A DNA stretch of 64,000 nt from Allobosea sp. (GTDB lineage: Bacteria > Pseudomonadota > Alphaproteobacteria > Rhizobiales > Beijerinckiaceae). Both the position numbers and the translations under genes were made by a program. A model generated the notes under the pieces. It was not told the DNA's origin and did no database searches. It saw nothing but the letters and a program-made list of their open reading frames with translations. The stretch spans positions 124,001-188,000 of the forward strand of contig JAAEQB010000058.1 in the NCBI GenBank assembly GCA_024231975.1, read 5' to 3'. Shown here piece by piece: positions 1-7,892 of this stretch; the first letter of the stretch is position 1, and every line of letters begins with the position of its first letter.

Positions 1-467
1 TTCTCCATGCCCTTGAGACGGACGCGCCCGAGCATGGTGTCGACGCGCTGGGCGATCTCGGCCTTCGGCAGTCCCTCGCGCTTCAGGCCGTAGGCGATGT
101 TGTCGCCGACCGAGAGATGCGGGAACAGCGCATAGGACTGGAACATCATGTTGACCGGCCGCTGGTGCGGCGGCACGGCGGTGATGTCGACGCCGTCGAG
201 CAGGATTTCGCCCTCGTCGGGCTGCTCGAAGCCGGCGAGCATGCGCATCAGCGTGGTCTTGCCGCAGCCGGACGGCCCCAGCAGCGCGAAGAACTCGCGC
301 TGATGGATCGCAAGCGACAGCCGGTCGACCGCGACCACCGCACCGAAACGCTTGGTCACGTTTCTGAACTCGACCAGCGGCTTGGCCGCAGGGTCGTTCC
401 AGGGCTGGAAGTCGCGCCGGACGCTGCCCGGCGAGGCGCGCCGTCCACCCGCCTCCGGCCTGCTCAC
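1..467 (-). CDS. potG: Putrescine ABC transporter ATP-binding protein PotG (partial, 3' end outside window)
   Basis: The ATPase subunit of a polyamine importer; it powers uptake at the inner membrane. Only the first ~155 residues are present. After an N-terminal extension of about 30 residues, the ABC domain shows Walker A GPSGCGKT (~64-71) and the Q-loop region MMFQSYALFPH (Gln ~109), followed by LPKAEIAQRV, a close match to PotG-type proteins. The start is a GTG whose last two bases lie in the TGA of the upstream potF (GTGA overlap), so the two genes are translationally coupled. The signature motif, Walker B and the C-terminal domain fall outside the window, as would the permeases potH and potI expected next. 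PotA of a spermidine system is the alternative name, but the pairing with a PotF-like binding protein favours putrescine. Confidence 0.9.
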   Translation of the reverse strand, partial: MSRPEAGGRRASPGSVRRDFQPWNDPAAKPLVEFRNVTKRFGAVVAVDRLSLAIHQREFFALLGPSGCGKTTLMRMLAGFEQPDEGEILLDGVDITAVPPHQRPVNMMFQSYALFPHLSVGDNIAYGLKREGLPKAEIAQRVDTMLGRVRLKGME

Positions 468-1579
468 CTGCCGCTCTTGACGCGTGTCCACAGCCGGTTG
501 ACCACCCGCTGCGTCTTCTGGTCGTAGGGCGTGATCGTGTAGAGGCGACTCATCACCGCATCAGTCGGATAGATGCCGGGATTGTCGCGGACCTCGGCCG
601 AGAGCAGCGGCTTCGCGGCGATGTTGCCGTTGGCGTACTGGATGAAGTCCGAGTTCTTCGCCGCCATCTCCGGCCGGTTGACGAAGTCGATGAACTTCAG
701 CGCCGCATCGGGGTTGCCGGCATCCTTCGGGATCACGAAGGAATCGAACCACATCAGCGCGCCTTCCTTCGGGATGACATAGCTGATCTCGACCTTGTTC
801 TTGGCTTCGACCGCGCGCTTCTTCGCCTGCAGCACGTCGCCGGAGTAACCGACCGCCAGGCAGATATCGCCGTTGGCGAGCGCATTGATGTATTCTGACG
901 AATGGAATTTCTGGATGTGCGGGCGGATCTTGCGCAGCAACTCGCCGGCTTTTTCGAGGTCGGCTTCCTTCTTCGAATCGGGGTCGAGGCCGAGATAGCG
1001 CAGCGCCGCCGGGAACATCTCCTCGACCGCGTCGAGCACATGCACGCCGCAATTGGAGAGCTTCTTCAGCTTCTCCGGATCGAAGACGATGCTCCAGCTG
1101 TCGATCACGGCGTCGTTGCCAAGCCGTTCCTTGATCTTGGCGGTGTTGTAGCCGATCCCGGTGGTGCCCCACATGTAGTTCACGGCGAACTTGTTGCCGG
1201 GGTCGTATTTCGACAGCCGCTGTTTGATCTCCGGCCAGGCGTGCTTGAGGTTCGGCACCTTGGCGGTGTCGATCGGCGCATAGAGGCCGATCGGGATGTG
1301 CCGAGGCAGGAAGGAAGCAGTGACGACGACGAGGTCATAGCCGGTCTTGCCGGCGAGCAGCTTGGTCTCGACCGTCTCCATCTGGTCGAAGGTGTCGTAG
1401 ACGACAGTGATGCCGGTCTCTTTCTTGAAGGCGTCGAGCACCTCCGGATTGACGTAGTCCGACCAGTTGAAGATGCGCAGTTCCTTGTTTTCCTGCGCCC
1501 CAGCCGGGCCGGCCGTAAGAGCGAGCCCGAGAGCCGCCGCAGCGGCCAAGCTATGCATAACCGACGTCAAAGTGCGCAA
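464..1579 (-). CDS. potF: Putrescine-binding periplasmic protein PotF
   Basis: Periplasmic substrate-binding component of a polyamine ABC importer, 371 residues, the usual length. A signal peptide covers about residues 1-28 (hydrophobic run ending AGPAGA before QEN). The family signature NWSDYV follows at about 38-43, and the mature part aligns by eye with PotF/PotD (extracellular binding protein family 1). The start is a TTG at 1579-1577: it is preceded by a strong Shine-Dalgarno (AAAGGAGGGG) about six bases upstream, whereas the next in-frame ATG (residue 8) has no such site and would shorten the signal peptide. It is the first gene of a potF-potG operon read leftwards, with a 4-bp overlap to potG. 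Substrate assignment to putrescine is by family resemblance only. Confidence 0.92.
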   Translation of the reverse strand: MRTLTSVMHSLAAAAALGLALTAGPAGAQENKELRIFNWSDYVNPEVLDAFKKETGITVVYDTFDQMETVETKLLAGKTGYDLVVVTASFLPRHIPIGLYAPIDTAKVPNLKHAWPEIKQRLSKYDPGNKFAVNYMWGTTGIGYNTAKIKERLGNDAVIDSWSIVFDPEKLKKLSNCGVHVLDAVEEMFPAALRYLGLDPDSKKEADLEKAGELLRKIRPHIQKFHSSEYINALANGDICLAVGYSGDVLQAKKRAVEAKNKVEISYVIPKEGALMWFDSFVIPKDAGNPDAALKFIDFVNRPEMAAKNSDFIQYANGNIAAKPLLSAEVRDNPGIYPTDAVMSRLYTITPYDQKTQRVVNRLWTRVKSGR

Positions 1580-1600
1580 TCTGCCCCTCCTTTAGATTTC
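1580..1600 (-). promoter_or_regulatory. Strong ribosome binding site deciding the TTG start of potF
   Basis: Read on the minus strand, AAAGGAGGGGCAGA directly precedes the TTG codon at 1579. The purine-rich core matches the anti-Shine-Dalgarno sequence very well and its spacing is normal, which supports initiation at TTG rather than at an internal ATG. Confidence 0.7.
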
Positions 1601-1711
1601 GCGCGGGCAAGCTAACAGCTTGTGGCCAAGCCTCAACCTCGATTTCGTGATCGGCGACGCTCCGTCGCGCCTTGTTGCGGCCCCGCCTCGCCCCCTATTT
1701 TCCGCAGAAGA

Positions 1712-2443
1712 ATGATCCGACGGTTTTTCCTGTTCTTCGCGCTCGTCTTCCTGCTGCCGCTTGGCACTCATGCCGCCTGGTGGCAGTTGCAGCCGCTGGC
1801 CTCCGACTGGGCCCGCGCCGACTGGTCGAGCGCCGCGCTCCTGCCCGCCCCCGCCATCGAGCCCGAGGCGACCGTCCACATCTTCGCTGCCCGCGTCGGC
1901 CGCTGGCGCGGCGTCTTCGCCCACCATTCCTGGGTCGTGGTGAAGGAGAAGGACGCCTCGGCCTATACCCGCTTCGACGTCGTCGGCTGGGGCAATCCGG
2001 TGCGGGTCAATGTTCGCATCGCCGATGGCCGCTGGTACGGCAATGTCCCGGAGCTGGTCGGCGAGATCAAAGGGCAGGCTGCCGAGGCGCTGATCCCGCG
2101 CATCCGCGACGCTGTGAAGAACTATGGCTACAGCGATTACGGCTCCTATGCCGCCTGGCCCGGGCCGAACTCGAACAGCTTCGTCCAGCACATCCTCGCC
2201 GAAGTGCCGGAGCTCGGCCGCGCCTTGCCGCCGACCGCGATCGGCAAGGATTGGCGCGACAGCGGTCTCTATGCCGGCTTCACCCCGAGCCGGACCGGGC
2301 TGCAGGCCTCGCTCTACGGGCTCGCCGGCGTCACCTTCGGCTGGGTCGAGGGCGTCGAGATCAACCTGCTCGGGCTGGTCGCCGGCTTCGATTTGCAGCG
2401 GCCTGCGCTGAAGCTGCCCGGCTGGGGGCGGGTGGGGATTTGA
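1712..2443 (+). CDS. DUF3750 domain-containing protein
   Basis: A 243-residue protein of unknown function. The chosen ATG begins MIRRFFLFFALVFLLPLG, a basic N-terminus followed by one hydrophobic segment that may be a signal anchor; the longer open frame upstream has no signal and low-complexity Arg-rich sequence. The body contains VHIFAARVGRWRG, HHSWVVVKE and a run of Trp/Tyr-rich motifs (YGYSDYGSYAAWPGPNSNSF), which I recognise as the DUF3750 family of Proteobacteria. It is divergent from potF and is followed by a palindromic repeat. No catalytic role is known to me; the location is probably membrane or periplasm. Family identification is from memory of the motif pattern. Confidence 0.75.
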   Translation: MIRRFFLFFALVFLLPLGTHAAWWQLQPLASDWARADWSSAALLPAPAIEPEATVHIFAARVGRWRGVFAHHSWVVVKEKDASAYTRFDVVGWGNPVRVNVRIADGRWYGNVPELVGEIKGQAAEALIPRIRDAVKNYGYSDYGSYAAWPGPNSNSFVQHILAEVPELGRALPPTAIGKDWRDSGLYAGFTPSRTGLQASLYGLAGVTFGWVEGVEINLLGLVAGFDLQRPALKLPGWGRVGI

Positions 2444-2548
2444 CGTCATGCTCGGGCTTGACCCGAGCATCTCAGGCCGGAAGAGGCTCCAATAGCCCTC
2501 TCGTCCTGAGATTCTCGGGTCTCCGCTTCGCTGCGCCCGAGAATGACG
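2444..2548. repeat. Intergenic palindromic repeat, copy 1 (CGTCAT/ATGACG ends)
   Basis: A 105-bp element whose outer ends pair: CGTCAT-G-CTCGGG on the left with CCCGAG-A-ATGACG on the right. A second copy with the same order of inner segments (GAGCATCTC, GAGATTCTCGGGTCT, CGCTTCGCT) lies at 49243-49350. It sits between the stop codons of two convergent genes, so it may also serve as a bidirectional terminator. Confidence 0.8.
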
Positions 2549-2555
2549 TGCTTCA

Positions 2556-3398
2556 TCAATTCCGCAGCACAAGGCAGGCCCCGCCCGCCTGTCGCAGGCG
2601 ATTGCAGGCCAATGTCGCCTCGCGCAGGCTCTGCGCCGGGAGCCTGACTCGGTAGAAGCGCCCCCTGCCCCGTCCCGGCACGGCCGAGCCCAGGATCATG
2701 GTCGATTTGCCTGATAGCAGCGAGGCGAAGCGCGCCGCGACACGCTGATAGGAGGCGATGGCGCGGGCCTTCGAGGTGTTGCCGGCGAGCTGGACGCCGA
2801 ACGGGCCATAGGCGCCCTCGACCAGCACCGCCGGCGTGGTGATGCGGATCGAAGCCACCGTGGCGAGGCAATCCGTGTTCTCGCGCGTCGCCGGAGGCGG
2901 CAATTCGCCAGCGCCGAGCCGCCACTCCTCGACGCCGCGGCCAGTGATGAAGCGGACATAGGCTTGCGTCTCATAGGGCAGCATGCCGCCGCGCTCGACC
3001 CAGCGCGCAACCCGGTTCGGCCCGCCATTATAGGCAGCGGCGGCGAGGCCGAGATTGCCGAACTGGTTCTTCAGCGCGGCGAGGAAGGCGGCCGAATGCG
3101 GGATCGCCGCCTCCGGATCGAAGGGATCGGCGAGGCCGCGCTCATTCGCCGTACCCGGCATGAACTGGGCGATGCCCTGCGCCCCGGCCGGGCTGACGAC
3201 GTTCGGCCGGAAGCTGCTCTCGCGCCAGATCAGGCGCGTGAAGAAGGCGACCGGCAGGTCGTGCGTCTTCGCGGCGCCTTCGATCAGGCGGCAGATGGTC
3301 TGGGCCACGCTCTCGGTCTGCGGCTCGGCGAGAGCCGGGCCGCCGAGCAGCGTGGCGGCGAGCGCCGCGACGAGGATGCGGCGCCGCCCTGCCCTCAC
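2556..3398 (-). CDS. Lytic transglycosylase, SLT domain
   Basis: A soluble or periplasmic peptidoglycan lytic transglycosylase of 280 residues that would cleave the MurNAc-GlcNAc bond. The GTG start at 3398 overlaps the TGA of the upstream PLP-enzyme gene and gives a clean signal peptide (RRRILVAALAATLLGGPALA, about 5-24); the longer open frame upstream has none. Motifs in order: the catalytic Glu in LIWRESSF (Glu ~60), GAQGIAQFMPGTA (~72-84) and AAAYNGGPNRV (~120-130), the standard SLT set. The C-terminal ~100 residues (from about NTDCLATVASI) resemble a SPOR-like module of short beta/alpha units, but this is uncertain. Pairing with an amino-acid enzyme has no obvious functional logic. Confidence 0.88.
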   Translation of the reverse strand: MRAGRRRILVAALAATLLGGPALAEPQTESVAQTICRLIEGAAKTHDLPVAFFTRLIWRESSFRPNVVSPAGAQGIAQFMPGTANERGLADPFDPEAAIPHSAAFLAALKNQFGNLGLAAAAYNGGPNRVARWVERGGMLPYETQAYVRFITGRGVEEWRLGAGELPPPATRENTDCLATVASIRITTPAVLVEGAYGPFGVQLAGNTSKARAIASYQRVAARFASLLSGKSTMILGSAVPGRGRGRFYRVRLPAQSLREATLACNRLRQAGGACLVLRN

Positions 3399-4678
3399 GC
3401 GGCGTCGAGTGCCTGGGCGAGATCCGAGATCAGGTCCTCGATATTCTCGATGCCGACCGAGATGCGGATCAGCGCGTCGGTGAGGCCGATCTCTTCGCGC
3501 AGTTCCCGGGCGACGCCGGAATGGGTCATCGCGGCGGGGTGCGAGACCAGCGTCTCGGTCCCGCCCAGGCTGACCGCGAGCTTCATGATCTGGAGGTTGT
3601 CGAGCACGGCGAAGGCTTCCTTCTCGCCGCCCTTGACGTCGAAGGCGAAGGTCGAGCCCGGCTCGACGCATTGCCGGTCGAACACGGCCTTGCGCGGATC
3701 GCCCTCGGCGAGGTCGCCGAGATAGTGGACCTTGGCGATCTTCGGGTGCTTGCGCAGATAGTCGGCGACCTTGCGGCCGTTCTCATTGGCGCGGTGCATG
3801 CGGATGTCGAGCGTCTCGAGCGAGCGCATCAGCATCCAGCAGGAATTCGGATCGAGCTGCGTGCCGAGCGAGCCGCGCCAGCTCTTCACCTGCCGCACCA
3901 GCGCCTTCGAGCCGCTGATCGAGCCGCCGACGAGATCGCTGTGGCCGCCGACATATTTGGTCAGCGACAGCAAGGTGAGATCGGCGCCGTGCTTCAGCGG
4001 CTTCTGGAAGATCGGGCCAAGCATGGTGTTGTCGACCACGACCGGCGGGCGATGCCCTTGCGACTTCTCCAGCTCGTCGGCAATCGCCTTGCAGGCAGCG
4101 AGATCGACGAGGCCATTGGTCGGGTTCGCCGGCGTCTCGACCAGGATCATCGCGACGCGGCCCTTGGCGGCGGCGTCCTGCGCGACCTTGCGCATCTGCG
4201 CGACGTCGACGCCATCGGTGAAGCCGAAGGGCGTGACGCCGAAGGCGCCCATCTGGTTCTTCAGCAGCGTCTCGGTGCCGCCATAGAGCGGGCGGCTGTG
4301 AATAACCGTGTCGCCCGGACGCAGGAAGGCGAAGCAGGTCGTCGCGATCGCCGCCATGCCGCTGGCGAAGACGGCGCAAGCCTCGGCCTCGTCCCAGATC
4401 GCCAGGCGATCCTCGAGGATTTCCATGTTGGGATGGTTGAAGCGCGAATAGACCAGGCCCGACTTCTCGCCCGGCTTGAGCTGGCGACGGCCGGCGGTCA
4501 GGTCGAAGAAATCCTTGCCCTGCTGGGCGTTCTCGAAGACGAAGGTCGAGGTCAGGAAGACCGGCGGCTTGAGCGCGCCCTCGGACATGGCCGGCGAATA
4601 GCCATAGCCCATCATCAGGGTCTCGGGATGGAGCCGGCGATTGGCGATCCGGTCCTTGTGGTAGTTGTCGTCGCTCAT
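3395..4678 (-). CDS. Cystathionine gamma-synthase / methionine gamma-lyase family PLP enzyme
   Basis: A 427-residue fold-type I PLP enzyme of sulfur amino-acid metabolism. Visible motifs: YSRFNHPN (~77-84), ASGMAA (~105-110), LYGGT (~131-135), Asp216 in VVVDNT that contacts the PLP ring nitrogen, and the PLP lysine Lys241 in SLTKYVGGHSD. The Shine-Dalgarno GGAGGTGAGG precedes the ATG. It is divergent from an Lrp regulator, the arrangement seen for methionine gamma-lyase and its Lrp-type activator in pseudomonads, so degradation of methionine or a related thioether is plausible. The sequence alone does not separate gamma-lyase from gamma-synthase or O-acetylhomoserine sulfhydrylase. Its stop overlaps the transglycosylase start. 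Confidence 0.85.
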   Translation of the reverse strand: MSDDNYHKDRIANRRLHPETLMMGYGYSPAMSEGALKPPVFLTSTFVFENAQQGKDFFDLTAGRRQLKPGEKSGLVYSRFNHPNMEILEDRLAIWDEAEACAVFASGMAAIATTCFAFLRPGDTVIHSRPLYGGTETLLKNQMGAFGVTPFGFTDGVDVAQMRKVAQDAAAKGRVAMILVETPANPTNGLVDLAACKAIADELEKSQGHRPPVVVDNTMLGPIFQKPLKHGADLTLLSLTKYVGGHSDLVGGSISGSKALVRQVKSWRGSLGTQLDPNSCWMLMRSLETLDIRMHRANENGRKVADYLRKHPKIAKVHYLGDLAEGDPRKAVFDRQCVEPGSTFAFDVKGGEKEAFAVLDNLQIMKLAVSLGGTETLVSHPAAMTHSGVARELREEIGLTDALIRISVGIENIEDLISDLAQALDAA

Positions 4679-4757
4679 GCCTCACCTCCTCGCCGGCCCG
4701 AGCGGCCGCGATGCGAGCCTAGGCCGATCCTAAGGCCATTGCATGAACGATCATCCG

Positions 4758-4798
4758 TGCTCTAGAGCAAGATTTTGCAGTTTCCTGCTCGCTTGAGC
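4758..4798. promoter_or_regulatory. Candidate Lrp operator: cluster of GAGCA/TGCTC half-sites
   Basis: Between the divergent PLP-enzyme and Lrp genes lies a perfect 12-bp palindrome TGCTCTAGAGCA (4758-4769), then a T-rich stretch and a further TGCTC (4786-4790) and GAGC (4795-4798). GAGCA at 4765 and TGCTC at 4786 form an inverted pair about two helical turns apart, as expected for an Lrp/AsnC dimer or octamer site. Assignment to this Lrp is inference. Confidence 0.5.
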
Positions 4799-4815
4799 GC
4801 CCAGAGGAGCAGATC

Positions 4816-5274
4816 ATGCTCGATACGATCGACCGCCGCATGCTCACCCTCCTGCAGGAAGACGGCCGCATCACCAATCAGGACCTGTCGGAGAAGATCG
4901 GCCTGTCGCCGACGCCCTGCCTGCGCCGGCTGAAGCGGTTGGAAGAGACCGGCGTCATCAAGGGCTATTCGGCCATCGTCGATCCCAAGGCCTATGGCCT
5001 GCCCTTCAGCGTCTTCGTCTCGGTCCGGCTCAGCCAGCAGAACACGGAGCAGATCGCCGAGTTCGAGAAAGCGGTCGAGAACTGGCCGGAAGTAGCCGAG
5101 TGCTACCTGATGACCGGCAGCCAGGATTATCTGCTGCGCGTGCTGACGGATGGCATCGAGGGCTATGAGCGCTTCCTGAAGCAGAAGATGACGCGCTTGA
5201 AATGCGTCCAGTCGGTCGAATCCAATTTCGCCCTGGCGACGATCAAGAAGCGGGTCGGCCTGCCGCCACTGTAG
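4816..5274 (+). CDS. Lrp/AsnC family transcriptional regulator
   Basis: A 152-residue DNA-binding regulator. The N-terminal winged helix-turn-helix covers about residues 1-60 (LDTIDRRMLTLLQEDGRITN, then LSEKIGLSPTPCLRRLKRLE as recognition region), and the C-terminal RAM ligand-binding/oligomerisation domain covers about 65-140 (FSVFVSVRL, VAECYLMTGSQDYLLRV). The ribosome site AGAGGAG stands eight bases before the ATG. It is transcribed away from the gamma-lyase family gene, its likely target, with half-site-like repeats in between. The effector is probably an amino acid but cannot be read from the sequence. Confidence 0.95.
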   Translation: MLDTIDRRMLTLLQEDGRITNQDLSEKIGLSPTPCLRRLKRLEETGVIKGYSAIVDPKAYGLPFSVFVSVRLSQQNTEQIAEFEKAVENWPEVAECYLMTGSQDYLLRVLTDGIEGYERFLKQKMTRLKCVQSVESNFALATIKKRVGLPPL

Positions 5275-5420
5275 CTTCATCTGCGCGCAAGGAACGATCC
5301 AGATCACATGCCGGCTCGGCAGGGCCGCCATGTGGTCATGTGCGGTGGCCGGCCTCCGCTCTCCCCCTAAGCTCCTCCGGCAAGGCCCGTCGCCAAAGAC
5401 GGGCCGCACGGAGGAACACC

Positions 5421-7853
5421 ATGAGCAGAGCAGATCGCGCCTACAGCGCAGCGTCGCTGTTTGCCATTGCCGCCGTCACCATCGCCGGATGCCTACCCGC
5501 AACGGCGGAGCTGTCCAGCGCCGTGAAGCGTTCCGAACAGACGGTCGCGGGCCTGCAGGGACCGGCGGAACTGATCCTCGATCAATGGGGTGTCGCCCAT
5601 ATCTACGCGGCGTCGAGCCGCGATGCCCTGTTCCTGCAAGGCTACAATGCGGCGCGCGACCGGCTCTGGCAGATCGATCTCTGGCGCAAGCGCGGGCTCG
5701 GGCTGCTGGCCAAGGATTTCGGCCCGTCCTATGTCGCGCAGGATCGCGCTGCCCGGCTCTTCCTCTATCGCGGCGAGATGGACAAGGAATGGGCCGCCTA
5801 TGGCCCCGACGCCAAGGCCTATACCGACGCCTTCGTCTCCGGCATCAATGCCCGCGTCGACGAGGTGCGCTCCGGAAAGCAGCCGCTGCCGCTCGATTTC
5901 CGCCTCTCCGGCACTTTGCCTGATCGCTGGAGCGCCGAGGACGTGGTCCGCATCCGCAGCCATGGCCTGACCCGCAACGTGATGTCCGAGGTGGTGCGCG
6001 CCCGCGTCGCCTGCGCCGCCGGCATCGAGGCCGACCGCTTCCGGCGTGTGCTGGAGCCGAGCGTGAAAACCAAGGTGCCCGACGGGCTCGACCCCTGCGC
6101 GATCAAGCCGGACATCCTCGACGACTACAATCTCGCGACGCGCGACGTCACCTTCGCCGCCCCCGGCGAGAAGCGCGCCGCGCTCGACCGCGACGCCATC
6201 TTCGCCGCCGCCGGCGACAGCGTCTCGACCATCGGCTCGAACAACTGGACGATCGCGGCGAGCCGCACCGCGACCGGCCGGCCGATCCTGGCCAACGACC
6301 CGCATCGCGCCCATGGCGTGCCGTCGCTGCGCTATGTCGTGCACCTCAACGCGCCCGGCCTCTCGGTGATCGGCGCCGGCGAACCCGCTCTCCCCGGCAT
6401 CTCGATCGGCCATAATGGCGAGATCGCCTTCGGCCTGACGATCTTCGCGATCGACCAGGAGGATCTCTATGTCTACGAGACCAACCCGGCCAATCCGAAC
6501 CAGTACCGCTATGGCAGCGGCTGGGAGGAGATGAAGACCGTCAACGAGACGATCGAGGTCAAGGGCGAAGCGCCGCGCCAGATCGACCTGAAATTCACCC
6601 GCCACGGCCCGATCATGAAGGCCGAGCCCGACGAGAAGCGCGCCTTCGCGATCCGCACCGTCTGGTTCGAGCCGGGAACCTCGGCATATTTCAACTCGGC
6701 CGAATACATGACTGCGAAGGACTGGGCCGGCTTCAAGAAGGCGATGGCCGAATGGGGCGCCCCCTCCGAAAACCAGGTCTATGCCGACAACAAGGGCAAC
6801 ATCGGCTGGATCGTCGGCGGACGCGCACCGCAGCGGCCGAACCATGACGGCCTGATGCCGGTGCCCGGTGATGGCCGCTATGAATGGACCAGCTTCCTGA
6901 AGGCCGGCGAGCTGCCCGAGGTCTACAACCCGACCGATGGCTTCTTCGCCACCGCCAACGAAATGAACATCCCGAAGGATCATCCGCTGCTGGCCAAGCG
7001 CATCGGCTACGAATGGTCCGATCCCTCGCGGATCAACCGGATCAAGGCCGTGCTCGGCACCAAGAACAAGGTGACGCTCGCCGACGCGATGGCCCTGCAG
7101 AACGACGACAATTCGGAGAATGCGCGCAAGCTCGCCGCCCTGCTGGCGCCGCTGTCATCGGACGATCCGGTCATGGCCGAAGGGCTGAAGCTGATCAAGG
7201 GCTGGAACCAGGAGATCACGGTCGACAGCGCCGCAGCAGCCTTGTCCGAGGTCTGGATGAGCAAGCATCTCGGCCGGGCGCTGACGGCAAAAGCTGTGCC
7301 CGAAAAGGCGCGCAGCGTCATCGGCCCGCTCGATGTGGCGGCGGTCGTCGCCTATCTGGAAGAGCCCGACAGCGCGCTCGGTGCCGATCCGAGGGCGGCC
7401 CGCAGCGCCCTGCTCCTGGAGACGCTGAAGGCGGCGATGGAAGAGCTGCGGCAGACGCTCGGTCCGGACACGGCAAAATGGAACTGGGGCAAGATCCATC
7501 ACGCCCAGTTCGACCATGCCCTGTCGCCGCTGGCCGGCGGCCCGGACCGGGCGCAGCTCAATGTCGGCCGGCTCGCCATGGCCGGCTCGGCCTTCAGCCC
7601 GCGCGCGGCATCGTACCGGACCTCCGATTTCAAGGTGATCGCGGGGGCATCGTTCCGCATGGTGCTGGACGTCGGCAACTGGGACGAAAGCCGCTTCATC
7701 AACACGCCCGGCCAGTCGGGCGACGCCTACAGCCCGCATTACCGCGATCTCGCGCCGCTCTGGGCTGCCGGCGACTATGCGCCGCTGCTCTATTCGCGCG
7801 AGGCGATCGAGAAGGCGGCCCGCTCGGTCATCGCGCTCAAGCCGGCCGGCTGA
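5421..7853 (+). CDS. Penicillin acylase family protein (Ntn hydrolase)
   Basis: An 810-residue exported amidase precursor. Ntn hydrolases of this family self-cleave so that a Ser or Thr becomes the N-terminal nucleophile of the beta chain; here the match is Gly272|Ser273 in TIGSNNWTIA, followed by GRPILANDPH, as in penicillin G and cephalosporin/acyl-homoserine lactone acylases. The N-terminus carries a hydrophobic signal with a lipobox-like IAGC (Cys24), so it may be a lipoprotein; cleavage after PATA is the alternative. GGAGGAACACC precedes the ATG, deciding against a 73-residue in-frame extension that overlaps the Lrp gene. Substrate is unknown: beta-lactams, acyl-homoserine lactones and N-acyl amino acids are all possible. 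Confidence 0.88.
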   Translation: MSRADRAYSAASLFAIAAVTIAGCLPATAELSSAVKRSEQTVAGLQGPAELILDQWGVAHIYAASSRDALFLQGYNAARDRLWQIDLWRKRGLGLLAKDFGPSYVAQDRAARLFLYRGEMDKEWAAYGPDAKAYTDAFVSGINARVDEVRSGKQPLPLDFRLSGTLPDRWSAEDVVRIRSHGLTRNVMSEVVRARVACAAGIEADRFRRVLEPSVKTKVPDGLDPCAIKPDILDDYNLATRDVTFAAPGEKRAALDRDAIFAAAGDSVSTIGSNNWTIAASRTATGRPILANDPHRAHGVPSLRYVVHLNAPGLSVIGAGEPALPGISIGHNGEIAFGLTIFAIDQEDLYVYETNPANPNQYRYGSGWEEMKTVNETIEVKGEAPRQIDLKFTRHGPIMKAEPDEKRAFAIRTVWFEPGTSAYFNSAEYMTAKDWAGFKKAMAEWGAPSENQVYADNKGNIGWIVGGRAPQRPNHDGLMPVPGDGRYEWTSFLKAGELPEVYNPTDGFFATANEMNIPKDHPLLAKRIGYEWSDPSRINRIKAVLGTKNKVTLADAMALQNDDNSENARKLAALLAPLSSDDPVMAEGLKLIKGWNQEITVDSAAAALSEVWMSKHLGRALTAKAVPEKARSVIGPLDVAAVVAYLEEPDSALGADPRAARSALLLETLKAAMEELRQTLGPDTAKWNWGKIHHAQFDHALSPLAGGPDRAQLNVGRLAMAGSAFSPRAASYRTSDFKVIAGASFRMVLDVGNWDESRFINTPGQSGDAYSPHYRDLAPLWAAGDYAPLLYSREAIEKAARSVIALKPAG

Positions 7854-7870
7854 GCTGGCAAGAACCGGGG

Positions 7871-7890
7871 ACGGAGGCTCCGGCCTCCGT
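7871..7890. terminator. Hairpin between convergent genes
   Basis: ACGGAGGC (7871-7878), loop TCCG, GCCTCCGT (7883-7890): a perfect 8-bp stem lying between the stop of the acylase gene (7853) and the stop of the facing hydrolase gene (7893). A long T tract is missing; a bidirectional terminator is likely by position. Confidence 0.55.
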
Positions 7891-7892
7891 TC

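Noticed and set aside
5493..6983. 496-residue minus-strand open frame opposite the acylase gene
   Set aside because: Antisense to conserved Ntn-hydrolase coding sequence; no start signal or domain.
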